Source: an uncultured Synechococcus sp.
Lineage (GTDB): Bacteria; Cyanobacteriota; Cyanobacteriia; PCC-6307; Cyanobiaceae
DNA length: 16,037 bases
NCBI GenBank assembly: GCA_913050105.1
Contig: CAJWZN010000018.1
Span: 1 to 16,037 of the forward strand
Direction: 5' to 3'
The notes under the pieces are model-generated. The model saw only the letters and a list, made by a program, of their open reading frames with translations, did not search any database and was not told the origin of the DNA. The translations under genes were made by a program, and so were the position numbers. Positions 1 through 6,716 of this stretch are shown here, piece after piece. Each line of letters opens with the position of its first letter. Position 1 is the stretch's first letter.

Positions 1-2
1 AG

Positions 3-803
3 CGTCAGATCAATGGCCACAGCGTGCAGGCCGAGCTGGATAACGCGATCAGCCAGCTTGATCCACACCGCCCAATCCAAACATTTGCGGCAGGACGAAC
101 AGACGCTGGCGTTCATGCAGCGGGCCAGGTCGTCCACTTCGATTGCAGCGAGCGGATTCCCCCTGGGAAATGGGCACCAGCACTGAACGGACGCTTACCG
201 AAAACCGTACGGGTGCGTGAATCAGTATTGAGGCCGGCTACGTGGCACGCCTGCTACTCGGCCTGTTATCGCCGGTATCGCTACACGATTCACAACGGAC
301 GACGGCCGAATCTATTCCTCAGCCCATGGAGTTGGCATCGCTACAAATTCCGCCTGGATGATTCCCGCATGCGGGCTGCCCTGAACGGCATGGTGGGATT
401 GCACGATTTCACAGCATTCATGCGAGCCGGCAGCCGTCGCTCCCATGCACGCACCACAGTTCAAGAGGTACTGGTGAATCGCTCAGGCGATCTGATCGAC
501 GTAGAAATCCAGGCCAGCGGTTTCCTTTACGGAATGGTGCGGCTGCTGATGGCTCAACTGGTGGCAGTGGGGGAACACCGATTGAGCGTGGCTGGCTTCG
601 AACAAAGATGGCGGGAACGACGACGCCACGAGGTCAGGGAAGCAGCACCAGCGCAAGGGCTCTGCCTGCTGCGGGCAGGATATTCACAGTCGATATTCAC
701 CAGGGCAGGCTGGTACGATTGCCAACCGCGGTTTTTTCTGGCAGAGAGTGATCCACCTCCGGATCCTCCGCCGTTGCTGGAACGAAACGGCTTCGACCTC
801 TGA
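3..803 (+). CDS. truA: tRNA pseudouridine(38-40) synthase TruA, 5' end cut by window edge
   Basis: The gene converts uridines 38-40 in the anticodon stem-loop of many tRNAs to pseudouridine, in the cytoplasm. The open frame runs from the left edge (first full codon at 3, reading RQINGHSVQAEL), so the real start lies upstream. The missing part should be only about 20 residues, since TruA normally begins shortly before the W-x-RQ..-TVQ-type segment. The catalytic motif GRTDAGVHA is intact, with the nucleophilic Asp codon at 102-104. The later segments LHDFTAFM and GFLYGMVRLLM (RNA-binding and active-site wall in the family) are also present. About 266 residues are visible, the expected size. 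The GTG at 24 is internal and not a credible start. In cyanobacteria truA commonly sits between rplQ and rplM, which fits the downstream neighbour. Confidence 0.95.
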   Translation, partial: RQINGHSVQAELDNAISQLDPHRPIQTFAAGRTDAGVHAAGQVVHFDCSERIPPGKWAPALNGRLPKTVRVRESVLRPATWHACYSACYRRYRYTIHNGRRPNLFLSPWSWHRYKFRLDDSRMRAALNGMVGLHDFTAFMRAGSRRSHARTTVQEVLVNRSGDLIDVEIQASGFLYGMVRLLMAQLVAVGEHRLSVAGFEQRWRERRRHEVREAAPAQGLCLLRAGYSQSIFTRAGWYDCQPRFFLAESDPPPDPPPLLERNGFDL

Positions 804-899
804 AATGATTTTCCGCAAAGGAAACCTCATCGAAGAGTAGGCTCGTTCACTGAGCTTCGGTTTAGTCCCGTCAACGGACCAGACCATTCCTGACCAGTT

Positions 900-942
900 C
901 CACCTTTCAGGTGGGGCACCTCCGAACCGGCCTGCCGGCGAG
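900..942 (+). promoter_or_regulatory. Possible rplM leader with two mutually exclusive hairpins
   Basis: The 139-base gap between truA and rplM ends in a compact inverted-repeat cluster directly in front of the rplM ATG. Hairpin A pairs CCACCT (900-905) with AGGTGG (909-914) around loop TTC. Hairpin B pairs AGGTG (909-913) with CACCT (917-921) around loop GGG. They share the same AGGTG strand, so only one can form at a time. A third small stem, CCGG (927-930) with CCGG (935-938), sits just before the start codon. No Shine-Dalgarno is visible before the ATG at 943. Autoregulatory leaders in front of L13 genes are known in other bacteria. That this is one is inference from the structure and position only. 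Confidence 0.4.
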
Positions 943-1395
943 ATGAACAAGACCTCCATTCCCCAGATCGATTCCATCGAACGCCAGTGGTATCTGGTCG
1001 ACGCTGAGAATCAAACCCTCGGCCGCCTGGCCACTGAGGTTGCTGCCGTGCTTCGCGGCAAGAACAACCCCAATTTCACACCTCACCTCGACACCGGCGA
1101 TTTCGTCGTGGTTGTCAACGCCGACAAGATTCGGGTGACTGGCAAAAAGTCCACCCAGAAGCTTTATCGGCGTCACTCCGGTCGTCCAGGGGGCATGAAG
1201 ACGGAGACCTTTGAAGCTCTGCAGGAACGCATCCCAGAGCGGATCGTTGAAAAGGCGATCAAAGGCATGCTTCCCCACAACGCCTTGGGACGTCAGATGT
1301 ATCGCAAGCTGAAGGTCTACAAAGGCAGCGAGCATCCACACTCCGCCCAGAAGCCTCAAGCCCTCGAGCTCTCCTCTTCCGCTTCCGCCAAATGA
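943..1395 (+). CDS. rplM: 50S ribosomal protein L13
   Basis: This is an early-assembly protein of the large ribosomal subunit that binds 23S rRNA. At 150 residues it matches the bacterial L13 length plus a short Ser/Ala-rich tail. Recognisable segments are the N-terminal WYLVDAENQTLGRLAT, the central YRRHSGRPGGMK and the C-terminal IKGMLPHNALGRQMYRKLKVY with YKGSEHPH. The ATG at 943 gives the canonical N-terminus. The gene overlaps rpsI by four bases (ATGA at 1392-1395), so the two are almost certainly translationally coupled, as L13-S9 pairs are in most bacteria. There is no clear Shine-Dalgarno, but a hairpin cluster lies immediately upstream and may control the operon. Confidence 0.98.
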   Translation: MNKTSIPQIDSIERQWYLVDAENQTLGRLATEVAAVLRGKNNPNFTPHLDTGDFVVVVNADKIRVTGKKSTQKLYRRHSGRPGGMKTETFEALQERIPERIVEKAIKGMLPHNALGRQMYRKLKVYKGSEHPHSAQKPQALELSSSASAK

Positions 1396-1793
1396 GCAGC
1401 AACTCCGTCGTCTACTGGGGCACTGGCCGCCGCAAAACCTCCGTGGCCCGTGTTCGCCTGGTCCCGGGCAATGGAACGATCACCATCAATGGTCGTCCAG
1501 GTGACAACTACCTGAATTACAACCCCGCATACATCACCGCGGTCAAGTCGCCTCTAGAGACTCTCGGTCTGACCGGCGAATACGACATTCTTGTCAATGT
1601 TCACGGCGGTGGCCTGACCGGGCAATCCGGTGCGATCAAACAAGGCGCAGCCCGAGCCCTCTGCGAGCTGTCCGCGGACAATCGCAAACCGCTCAAAACA
1701 GAAGGGCATCTGAGCCGTGACCCACGCGCCAAGGAGCGCCGCAAGTACGGTCTCAAAAAAGCCCGTAAGGCCCCTCAGTTCTCCAAGCGCTGA
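1392..1793 (+). CDS. rpsI: 30S ribosomal protein S9
   Basis: S9 belongs to the head of the small subunit, and its C-terminal tail reaches the P-site tRNA. The 133-residue product shows the family hallmarks: GTGRRKTSVARVRL near the N-terminus, the HGGGLTGQSGAIKQGAARAL core, RDPRAKERRKYGLKKARKAPQFSKR-type basic end and the final SKR tail that touches tRNA. The start codon overlaps the rplM stop as ATGA, indicating coupled translation. It is followed after ten bases by rpmE, consistent with one rplM-rpsI-rpmE(-prfA) transcript. Confidence 0.98.
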   Translation: MSSNSVVYWGTGRRKTSVARVRLVPGNGTITINGRPGDNYLNYNPAYITAVKSPLETLGLTGEYDILVNVHGGGLTGQSGAIKQGAARALCELSADNRKPLKTEGHLSRDPRAKERRKYGLKKARKAPQFSKR

Positions 1794-1803
1794 TTTTTCT
1801 CTG

Positions 1804-2049
1804 ATGCCAAAATCCGACATTCACCCCACTTGGTACCCCGATGCCAAGGTCATCTGCAACGGCGAAGTGGTGATGACCACCGGCTCCACCCAGCCCGAGA
1901 TTCACGTCGACGTCTGGAGTGGCAACCACCCCTTTTACACGGGCAACCAGAAGATTCTCGACACAGAGGGTCGCGTTGACCGCTTCATGAAGAAGTACGG
2001 AATGGGAGCCAAAAAAACGGACGAAGACAAAGCCGATTCAGAATCCTGA
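1804..2049 (+). CDS. rpmE: 50S ribosomal protein L31, zinc-ligand-poor form
   Basis: L31 bridges the two ribosomal subunits at the head and central protuberance. The ATG at 1804 gives an 81-residue protein beginning MPKSDIHPTWYPDA, the typical L31 N-terminus. Longer frames that start upstream would run antiparallel to family length and through the rpsI coding region, so they are not used. The conserved HPFYTGNQK segment is present. Only one Cys (in VICNGE) remains of the four found in zinc-binding L31. The positions that are Cys in the zinc form are here Trp-Ser-Gly-Asn before HPFY, so this is the C-minus type. The acidic tail KKTDEDKADSES is an extension typical of cyanobacterial and plastid versions. 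The gene lies ten bases after rpsI. Confidence 0.95.
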   Translation: MPKSDIHPTWYPDAKVICNGEVVMTTGSTQPEIHVDVWSGNHPFYTGNQKILDTEGRVDRFMKKYGMGAKKTDEDKADSES

Positions 2050-2063
2050 GTTGAGACTGGGGC

Positions 2064-3161
2064 ATGGACGCCTCGACTCTGATTACGCGGTTAGAAACCG
2101 CGACGGCCAGTTTCCGCAATCTTGAGCGGCAACTGGCTGACCCCGATGTGGCCTCAAATCCCAAGCGTCTTGAGGCGATCGCCAGAGAGCGCTCACGTCT
2201 TGAGCCACTCGTTCTCGATTACGAAACTCTCCAATCCGTCGACGCTGAACTCGATCAATCCCGCCAACTGCTGAAAGAAAGCCGAGGGGATGCCGAGATG
2301 GAAGGTCTGGCTCAGGAGGAGCTGAAAGACCTAACCACCCGCCGCAACGCACTTGTGGAGCGGCTCACTCTGGCGTTGCTACCGCGGGACCCTCGGGATG
2401 ATCGCAGCGTGATGCTTGAGATTCGTGCCGGAACTGGCGGAGATGAAGCCTGTCTCTGGGCCGGTGATCTGGCGCGAATGTATGAGCGTTACAGCCAAAA
2501 ACTGGGCTGGAGCGTTCAACCAGTCAGCAGCAACGAGGCTGACCTCGGGGGCTTCCGTGAACTCATTCTTTCGGTGAAGGGCGACAGCGTCTTCAGCCAG
2601 CTGAAGTTTGAGGCCGGCGTACACCGTGTGCAGCGGGTTCCTGCTACGGAATCCCAGGGTCGGGTTCACACCTCGACAGCCACCGTTGCAGTCATGCCGG
2701 AGGCCGACGCTGTGGAAGTGCAACTTGACCCCAAGGATCTTGAGATCAGCACTGCACGCTCTGGAGGTGCTGGCGGTCAGAACGTGAACAAAGTGGAAAC
2801 CGCGGTGGACCTGCTGCACAAACCCAGCGGTATCAGGGTGTTCTGCACTCAGGAACGCTCCCAGCTTCAGAACCGCGAGCGGGCGCTGGAGATTTTGCGA
2901 GCAAAACTGCTGGAGCGAGAGCAGCAGGAAGCTGCCGCACGTGAGAGCAGTGACCGCAAAGCACAGGTGGGCAGTGGCAATCGCTCGGAAAAGATCCGCA
3001 CTTACAACTACAAGGACAACCGCACCACAGATCACCGACTGGGCCGCAATTTCTCACTTGAGCCTGTGCTCGACGGCCAACTGGATGATCTGATCGGGGC
3101 CTGCGTTGCAGAGGAACAACGCTCCAAACTTGAAGCTCTCAGCAAGCAGGACGACGTCTAG
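2064..3161 (+). CDS. prfA: Peptide chain release factor 1
   Basis: RF1 recognises UAA and UAG stop codons and triggers release of the finished protein on the ribosome. The 365-residue product has full family length. The stop-codon recognition tripeptide PAT is at residues 193-195 in VQRVPATESQGRVHT, which identifies RF1 rather than RF2 (SPF-type tripeptide). The catalytic GGQ is at 237-239 in RSGGAGGQNVNKVET. The N-terminal 100 residues are the helical domain 1. The ATG at 2064 is 14 bases after the rpmE stop with only a weak G-rich stretch upstream, so co-transcription with the ribosomal genes is likely. Its own stop codon is UAG, an RF1-only codon, and sits inside a 14-base palindrome shared with the opposing gene. 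Confidence 0.98.
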   Translation: MDASTLITRLETATASFRNLERQLADPDVASNPKRLEAIARERSRLEPLVLDYETLQSVDAELDQSRQLLKESRGDAEMEGLAQEELKDLTTRRNALVERLTLALLPRDPRDDRSVMLEIRAGTGGDEACLWAGDLARMYERYSQKLGWSVQPVSSNEADLGGFRELILSVKGDSVFSQLKFEAGVHRVQRVPATESQGRVHTSTATVAVMPEADAVEVQLDPKDLEISTARSGGAGGQNVNKVETAVDLLHKPSGIRVFCTQERSQLQNRERALEILRAKLLEREQQEAAARESSDRKAQVGSGNRSEKIRTYNYKDNRTTDHRLGRNFSLEPVLDGQLDDLIGACVAEEQRSKLEALSKQDDV

Positions 3162-3166
3162 ACGTC
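3153..3166. repeat. Perfect 14-base palindrome across two convergent stop codons
   Basis: GACGTCTAGACGTC is its own reverse complement and also contains a direct repeat of GACGTC. It covers the prfA UAG stop (3159-3161) and two bases of the HNH-gene stop (3165-3167 on the other strand). There is no T-run on either side, so it is not a standard intrinsic terminator, and the loop would be too tight for a full 14-base stem. Confidence 0.6.
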
Positions 3167-3665
3167 AGGACCCGATCACGTATTTGGCCCACTCGCTGTG
3201 ACGACCGGAATGAATGTGGCGCGTCGCTTCAAAACTGAAGCTGCTCAGCGGGCGATGGGGGGCGCGGTGCAACGGCATGGATGCTTCTTTTGGTGTGCGG
3301 TTGCCCTTGCGCACGTTGCAGCTGAGACAAGCGGTTGTCACGTTTTCCCAGACATCAGTTCCACCGCGGCTCCTGGGCACCACGTGATCGATCGACAGAG
3401 GCTGATCGCGGGATCCGCAGTACTGACAGGTTTGATGATCGCGTTGGAACAGATTCCGGCGGGTCAGAGGAAGCTGCCTGAATGGCACATGCACGTATTG
3501 CCTCAGCCGGATCACAGTGGGCAGATGAGTACCACGGCGAATCTCCCGGCTGGTGTCCTGCTCAAGACTCTCTGCCTTGCCCTTGATCATCATCACCATG
3601 GCCCGACGCCAGGTGGTGATATTCAGGGGTTCATAGGACGCATTGAGAACGAGAACCTGGCCCAT
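3165..3665 (-). CDS. Solitary HNH endonuclease-family protein
   Basis: The product has 166 residues and is a stand-alone HNH domain protein of the type common in cyanobacteria and actinobacteria. Its cellular substrate is not established. Residues 1-35 (VLVLNASYEPLNITTWRRA) form the conserved N-terminal segment that marks this subfamily. The HNH core follows: C80-x-x-C83, D93-H94 (SIDHVVPRSRGG), N108 in WENV, C113-x-x-C116 and N117. The two CxxC pairs would hold a structural zinc, and D93-H94 plus N108 would form the metal nuclease site. The tail after residue 130 is not recognised. On the minus strand an AGGGAG Shine-Dalgarno lies about six bases before the ATG at 3665. No restriction or methylase partner is nearby, so a restriction role has no support here. 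Confidence 0.88.
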   Translation of the reverse strand: MGQVLVLNASYEPLNITTWRRAMVMMIKGKAESLEQDTSREIRRGTHLPTVIRLRQYVHVPFRQLPLTRRNLFQRDHQTCQYCGSRDQPLSIDHVVPRSRGGTDVWENVTTACLSCNVRKGNRTPKEASMPLHRAPHRPLSSFSFEATRHIHSGRHSEWAKYVIGS

Positions 3666-3739
3666 GCCAGCTCCCTAGATACAAGTCATGCTAACGAGCG
3701 CGCCAAGTTTGGTTCGGTTACGCAGAACACCCCTCAGCC

Positions 3740-4870
3740 ATGTCGGAACTGAGTCCATTCCAGAGGGCCTGGGTGGAGGTGAGCCCAGCTGCGATTGAGA
3801 GCAATGCCCGCACGTTGCTCAGTCACCTGAAACCTGGAACACAACTGATGGCGGTTGTGAAGGCCGATGGCTACGGCCATGGTGCTGTGACTGTCGCGGT
3901 AGCCGCCCTCAGGGGTGGTGCGAGCAGCCTTGGAGTCGCCACTCTCCAGGAGGGTCTTGAGCTAAGAACAGCTGGCATCAACGCCCCGATTCTTCTTCTG
4001 AGCGCACTCCACAGCGCGGATGAGCTGACCCGTTGCCACGCGTTTGGATTGATGCCGACGCTGAGCAGCTTGGAGGAAGCCAGCCTGTGTGAGCGAATCA
4101 GCGCCGAGAAAGGTGGCGATCCATTCCCCGTACAACTGAAAGTGGACACGGGGATGAGTCGTCTCGGTGCGGACTGGCGCGTCGGCGCTGAACTCGTTCA
4201 GAGCATCCGCGCTATGCCCAACCTTCAACTCGTTGGGCTGTACAGCCATCTGGCCTGTGCAGACGTTGAAGATGTAGCAACAACGCGGTTGCAGCACGAT
4301 CGGCTCAACGCCGTTATCAACGCACTGCCTGATAAGGGCCGGACTCTGTGCTGCCATCTGGCGAACTCAGCCGGCACCCTGCATGGACACGAGCTTCACC
4401 TCGACATGGTTCGGGTGGGTCTCGCCCTTTACGGCCAGCGACCGGCCCGGCATCTCGGAGCAGAACTGCGATTGGAACCGGCCTTGGCGGTCCGGGCCCG
4501 GGTCAGTCTTCTCAGGGATGTCCCCGCTGGGACGGGAGTGAGCTACGGCCACGGCTACATCACAAGGGAGGCAAGCCGACTGGCCGTTGTCGCAATCGGC
4601 TATGCCGATGGGGTGATCAGGGCTCTCAGCGGCAGGATCCATGCCTTGCATCGGGGCAGCCCACTGCCTCAGGTCGGGGCGATCACCATGGATCAGATTG
4701 TGCTGGATGCCAGCGAACACCCCGATCTCAAAATCGGGGACACCGTCACGCTGCTCGGCCGTGATGGAGAAGCAAGCATTGAACCCCAGGAATGGGCACG
4801 CCAATGCGACTCCATCACCTGGGAAATTCTGTGCGGGTTCCGCAAGCGTCTGCCCCGCGTCGAAGTCTGA
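3740..4870 (+). CDS. alr: Alanine racemase
   Basis: This PLP enzyme interconverts L- and D-alanine in the cytoplasm and supplies D-Ala for peptidoglycan. The 376-residue length is normal. The PLP-binding lysine is K41 in VVKADGYGHG, and the second catalytic base is Y269 in GTGVSYGHGY. Other family segments are VDTGMSRLG (135-143), SHLACAD (169-175), NSAGTL (209-214), VRVGLALYG (224-232) and the GAITMDQ substrate-binding stretch (313-319). An N-terminal TIM barrel and a C-terminal beta domain are expected. The gene is divergent from the HNH gene across 74 bases that must hold both promoters. It is followed by a tRNA-Ser, with no terminator visible between them. Confidence 0.97.
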   Translation: MSELSPFQRAWVEVSPAAIESNARTLLSHLKPGTQLMAVVKADGYGHGAVTVAVAALRGGASSLGVATLQEGLELRTAGINAPILLLSALHSADELTRCHAFGLMPTLSSLEEASLCERISAEKGGDPFPVQLKVDTGMSRLGADWRVGAELVQSIRAMPNLQLVGLYSHLACADVEDVATTRLQHDRLNAVINALPDKGRTLCCHLANSAGTLHGHELHLDMVRVGLALYGQRPARHLGAELRLEPALAVRARVSLLRDVPAGTGVSYGHGYITREASRLAVVAIGYADGVIRALSGRIHALHRGSPLPQVGAITMDQIVLDASEHPDLKIGDTVTLLGRDGEASIEPQEWARQCDSITWEILCGFRKRLPRVEV

Positions 4871-4895
4871 CCAAACGCCCAGCACTTGGTATTCT
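4867..4895 (+). promoter_or_regulatory. Candidate sigma70-type promoter for tRNA-Ser
   Basis: CTGACC (4867-4872) and TATTCT (4890-4895) are separated by 17 bases and lie 12 bases before the tRNA 5' end. Each box matches four of six consensus positions, so this is only a plausible site. The -35 box overlaps the alr stop codon. Confidence 0.35.
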
Positions 4896-4907
4896 GGTGA
4901 CGCTGCT

Positions 4908-4996
4908 GGAGAGGTGGCTGAGTGGTTGAAAGCGGCTCCCTGCTAAGGAGTTACAGGAGGCAACTTCTGTCGAGGGTTCGAATCCCTCCCTCTCCG
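4908..4996 (+). tRNA. trnS-GCU: tRNA-Ser(GCU)
   Basis: The cloverleaf folds by eye. The acceptor stem GGAGAGG (4908-4914) pairs with CCTCTCC (4989-4995), and the discriminator is G at 4996. The anticodon loop CTGCTAA (4940-4946) has anticodon GCT at 4942-4944, which reads AGC and AGU serine codons. The T arm is GAGGG/CCCTC around TTCGAAT (4972-4988). A long variable arm between them is the class II feature of serine tRNAs. CCA is not encoded and must be added after transcription. Confidence 0.97.
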
Positions 4997-5018
4997 TTCC
5001 AATCCATTCCCTGATCCG

Positions 5019-5957
5019 TCAGCCGCCCTCCAATGGCGAGCCTGAATACAGGAGGCGTGCCAGTTCAGGAAGCAGACGCTGATCCTTGGAGCGGTCCGTC
5101 CCCGTTGAAAACACCACCAGCAGCGTTGGAGGCTGACCTGACTGATTGAACCAAGCGGCGTCGTGGCGGGCCTGGCTCATCCAACCGGCCTTGCTCCACA
5201 AGTGGCAGTCCAGCGGTAATCCTTCCCCCAGAAAACCATCCACCTGATTTTCCGGGTCGGCCCGGCGCTGAGCTGCATCCAGCGACCGACTCAGAAGCAC
5301 CCTCAAACGCCTGCATGCCGGTGGAGACACCACAGCACCGGTCATCACAGCTTCAAGCATTCGGGCGGTGGCTGCCGTGCTGAGGGCATTGCGATTGGCG
5401 TTATCAGCGCCATAAAAGCGGCGCTCCCGTCCATAGGGTCCATCGCCCCATGTCTTCTGGCAGCAGTTCACTCCATCCAGCTCCGGCCAGTTGAGCTCGC
5501 TGAGCCACTCGTTCACCAGACGACGTTGTCGTTGCCATAGCGACCAGCGCTCTCCATGCAGCTCCGGACCGCTGCTGGTGCCACTCAGCAGGTCCACCAC
5601 GAGGCCGGTGGCGTCGTTGCTGGAGTCGGCAATCATGTCGCTTAATGCTCGCTGCAGCTCGTCGCCGTCAGGGATGAGATCCCGCTGCAGCCACTGTTCC
5701 ACCGCCACGGCGTAAATCAGTTTCACCACGCTGGCCGGGTAAAGGCAGCGCTGTTCCCCCCAACCGGCTCCGAACCCCTGACCACACTCAGGCACTACCT
5801 CGGAATAACGGATCCAGGTGAGCGAAAGGCTGTTGCGCAAACCGGGGCGACCTTCAGCATCAAGCTGATCCAGCACAGCTTCCAGGCGCGACGCCATGGC
5901 GGGATCGGGGCGGTAGAACGCCAAGGCAAGAGCAACAGCCATGGCGACGTTAAGCAC
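5019..5957 (-). CDS. Serine hydrolase of the class A beta-lactamase-like family
   Basis: The 312-residue product carries the three motifs of the serine penicillin-recognising fold. The nucleophile is S76-x-x-K79 in YPASVVKL, S112-S113-N114 in DSSND replaces the usual SDN, and S256-K257-A258-G259 matches K-[ST]-G loosely. I see no clear Glu-166-type ELN motif, so true beta-lactamase activity is doubtful. A cell-wall or other peptide/ester hydrolase role is more likely, but the substrate is unknown. The N-terminus (VAMAVALALAFY) is only weakly hydrophobic, and export is uncertain. The start is ambiguous: GTG at 5957 has a GGGAG eight bases upstream, ATG at 5942 lies in a CCATGG shared with the divergent gene, and ATG at 5897 is also possible. 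The gene ends 22 bases from the tRNA. Confidence 0.85.
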   Translation of the reverse strand: MLNVAMAVALALAFYRPDPAMASRLEAVLDQLDAEGRPGLRNSLSLTWIRYSEVVPECGQGFGAGWGEQRCLYPASVVKLIYAVAVEQWLQRDLIPDGDELQRALSDMIADSSNDATGLVVDLLSGTSSGPELHGERWSLWQRQRRLVNEWLSELNWPELDGVNCCQKTWGDGPYGRERRFYGADNANRNALSTAATARMLEAVMTGAVVSPPACRRLRVLLSRSLDAAQRRADPENQVDGFLGEGLPLDCHLWSKAGWMSQARHDAAWFNQSGQPPTLLVVFSTGTDRSKDQRLLPELARLLYSGSPLEGG

Positions 5958-6669
5958 CCTGCTGTCTCCCGACCTGTTAACCCCCGAGAGCTGTTGGACA
6001 CTGCTGACGGATGTGAATGGCTACAGCCATCCGGACGGCCTTGCTTTGACGACACAGGCTTGTCACGGCCGCGGTTTCCGACTGCTGGACAGTTTTGGGG
6101 GGCGACTTTGGGTGCAACTGCTGGAAGATGGCTACCGCTGCTGGATCGATCGCGATGCCGTTCTGGGCCGGGCCGTGGTCCGTGAAGCCTGGCAACCTTC
6201 GTTGCTGGCAGCGGATCAGATTCGACAACGGCTACCTGCGGTGCTGCGCTGGAGCGAACACGCCGAGCAGCAACCCAACAGCTACCTCTGGGGCGGTACC
6301 ACTAAACCCAACATGGACTGTTCGGGCCTGATGCAGATGGCTTTTGCCAGCGAAGGCATCTGGATCCCTCGGGATGCTTATCAACAGGAGCGATTCTGTG
6401 AACCGGTGGCAACCCAGTTGGGACAGCTGCAGCTTCTGCTGCCCGGTGACCTGATCTTCTTTGGCAGCCCGCAGCGTTGCAGCCATGTGGCTCTTTACCT
6501 TGGCGAAGGCTTCTATCGACACAGTTCCGGCAAGGAGCATGGCCGCAACGGCATCGGCATCGACAGCCTCCATCCCAATGACAATCACCCCGTAGGACGT
6601 CATTACCGGGCGGAGCTGCGGGGAGCCGGACGAGTGGTGCGTTGCCATGACGGCAGCACGCTGGCCTGA
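5941..6669 (+). CDS. SH3b-NlpC/P60 family cysteine peptidase
   Basis: The product is a likely cell-wall peptide hydrolase of the cyanobacterial SH3b-NlpC/P60 type. Characterised relatives from Anabaena and Nostoc are gamma-D-glutamyl-L-diamino acid endopeptidases. In the 242 residues, positions 18-80 form the SH3-like domain (NGYSHPDGLALTTQACHGRG and LWVQLLEDGYRCWID). The catalytic domain follows, with Cys127 in NMDCSGLMQ, His182 in CSHVALYLG and a third polar residue His194 in YRHSSG. PGDLIFF is also conserved. No signal peptide is visible, so action on imported or recycled muropeptides in the cytoplasm is plausible. The ATG at 5941 shares a palindromic CCATGG with one possible start of the divergent serine hydrolase, so any promoter must lie inside that gene. 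Confidence 0.93.
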   Translation: MATLSTLLSPDLLTPESCWTLLTDVNGYSHPDGLALTTQACHGRGFRLLDSFGGRLWVQLLEDGYRCWIDRDAVLGRAVVREAWQPSLLAADQIRQRLPAVLRWSEHAEQQPNSYLWGGTTKPNMDCSGLMQMAFASEGIWIPRDAYQQERFCEPVATQLGQLQLLLPGDLIFFGSPQRCSHVALYLGEGFYRHSSGKEHGRNGIGIDSLHPNDNHPVGRHYRAELRGAGRVVRCHDGSTLA

Positions 6670-6716
6670 GATCAGCTGCAGCCGCTTAAGTTGCCCGGAT
6701 CAGTGGAACAGCAGGC

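Noticed and set aside
2174..2181. HIP1-like GCGATCGC octamer (also near 14645)
   Set aside because: Only two copies were seen in 16 kb, so there is no HIP1 enrichment as in many freshwater cyanobacteria.
2379..3035. 218-residue minus-strand open frame antisense to prfA
   Set aside because: Antisense shadow of a highly conserved gene; no domain pattern or start signal.
3198..3752. 184-residue open frame on the plus strand opposite the HNH gene
   Set aside because: It is a shadow of the minus-strand HNH gene, which has clear family motifs. The translated product has no recognisable pattern and runs into alr in another frame.
4908..4996. tRNA-Ser as an integration site for a genomic island
   Set aside because: No partial repeat of the tRNA 3' end is found elsewhere in the window, and no integrase or phage genes lie beside it.
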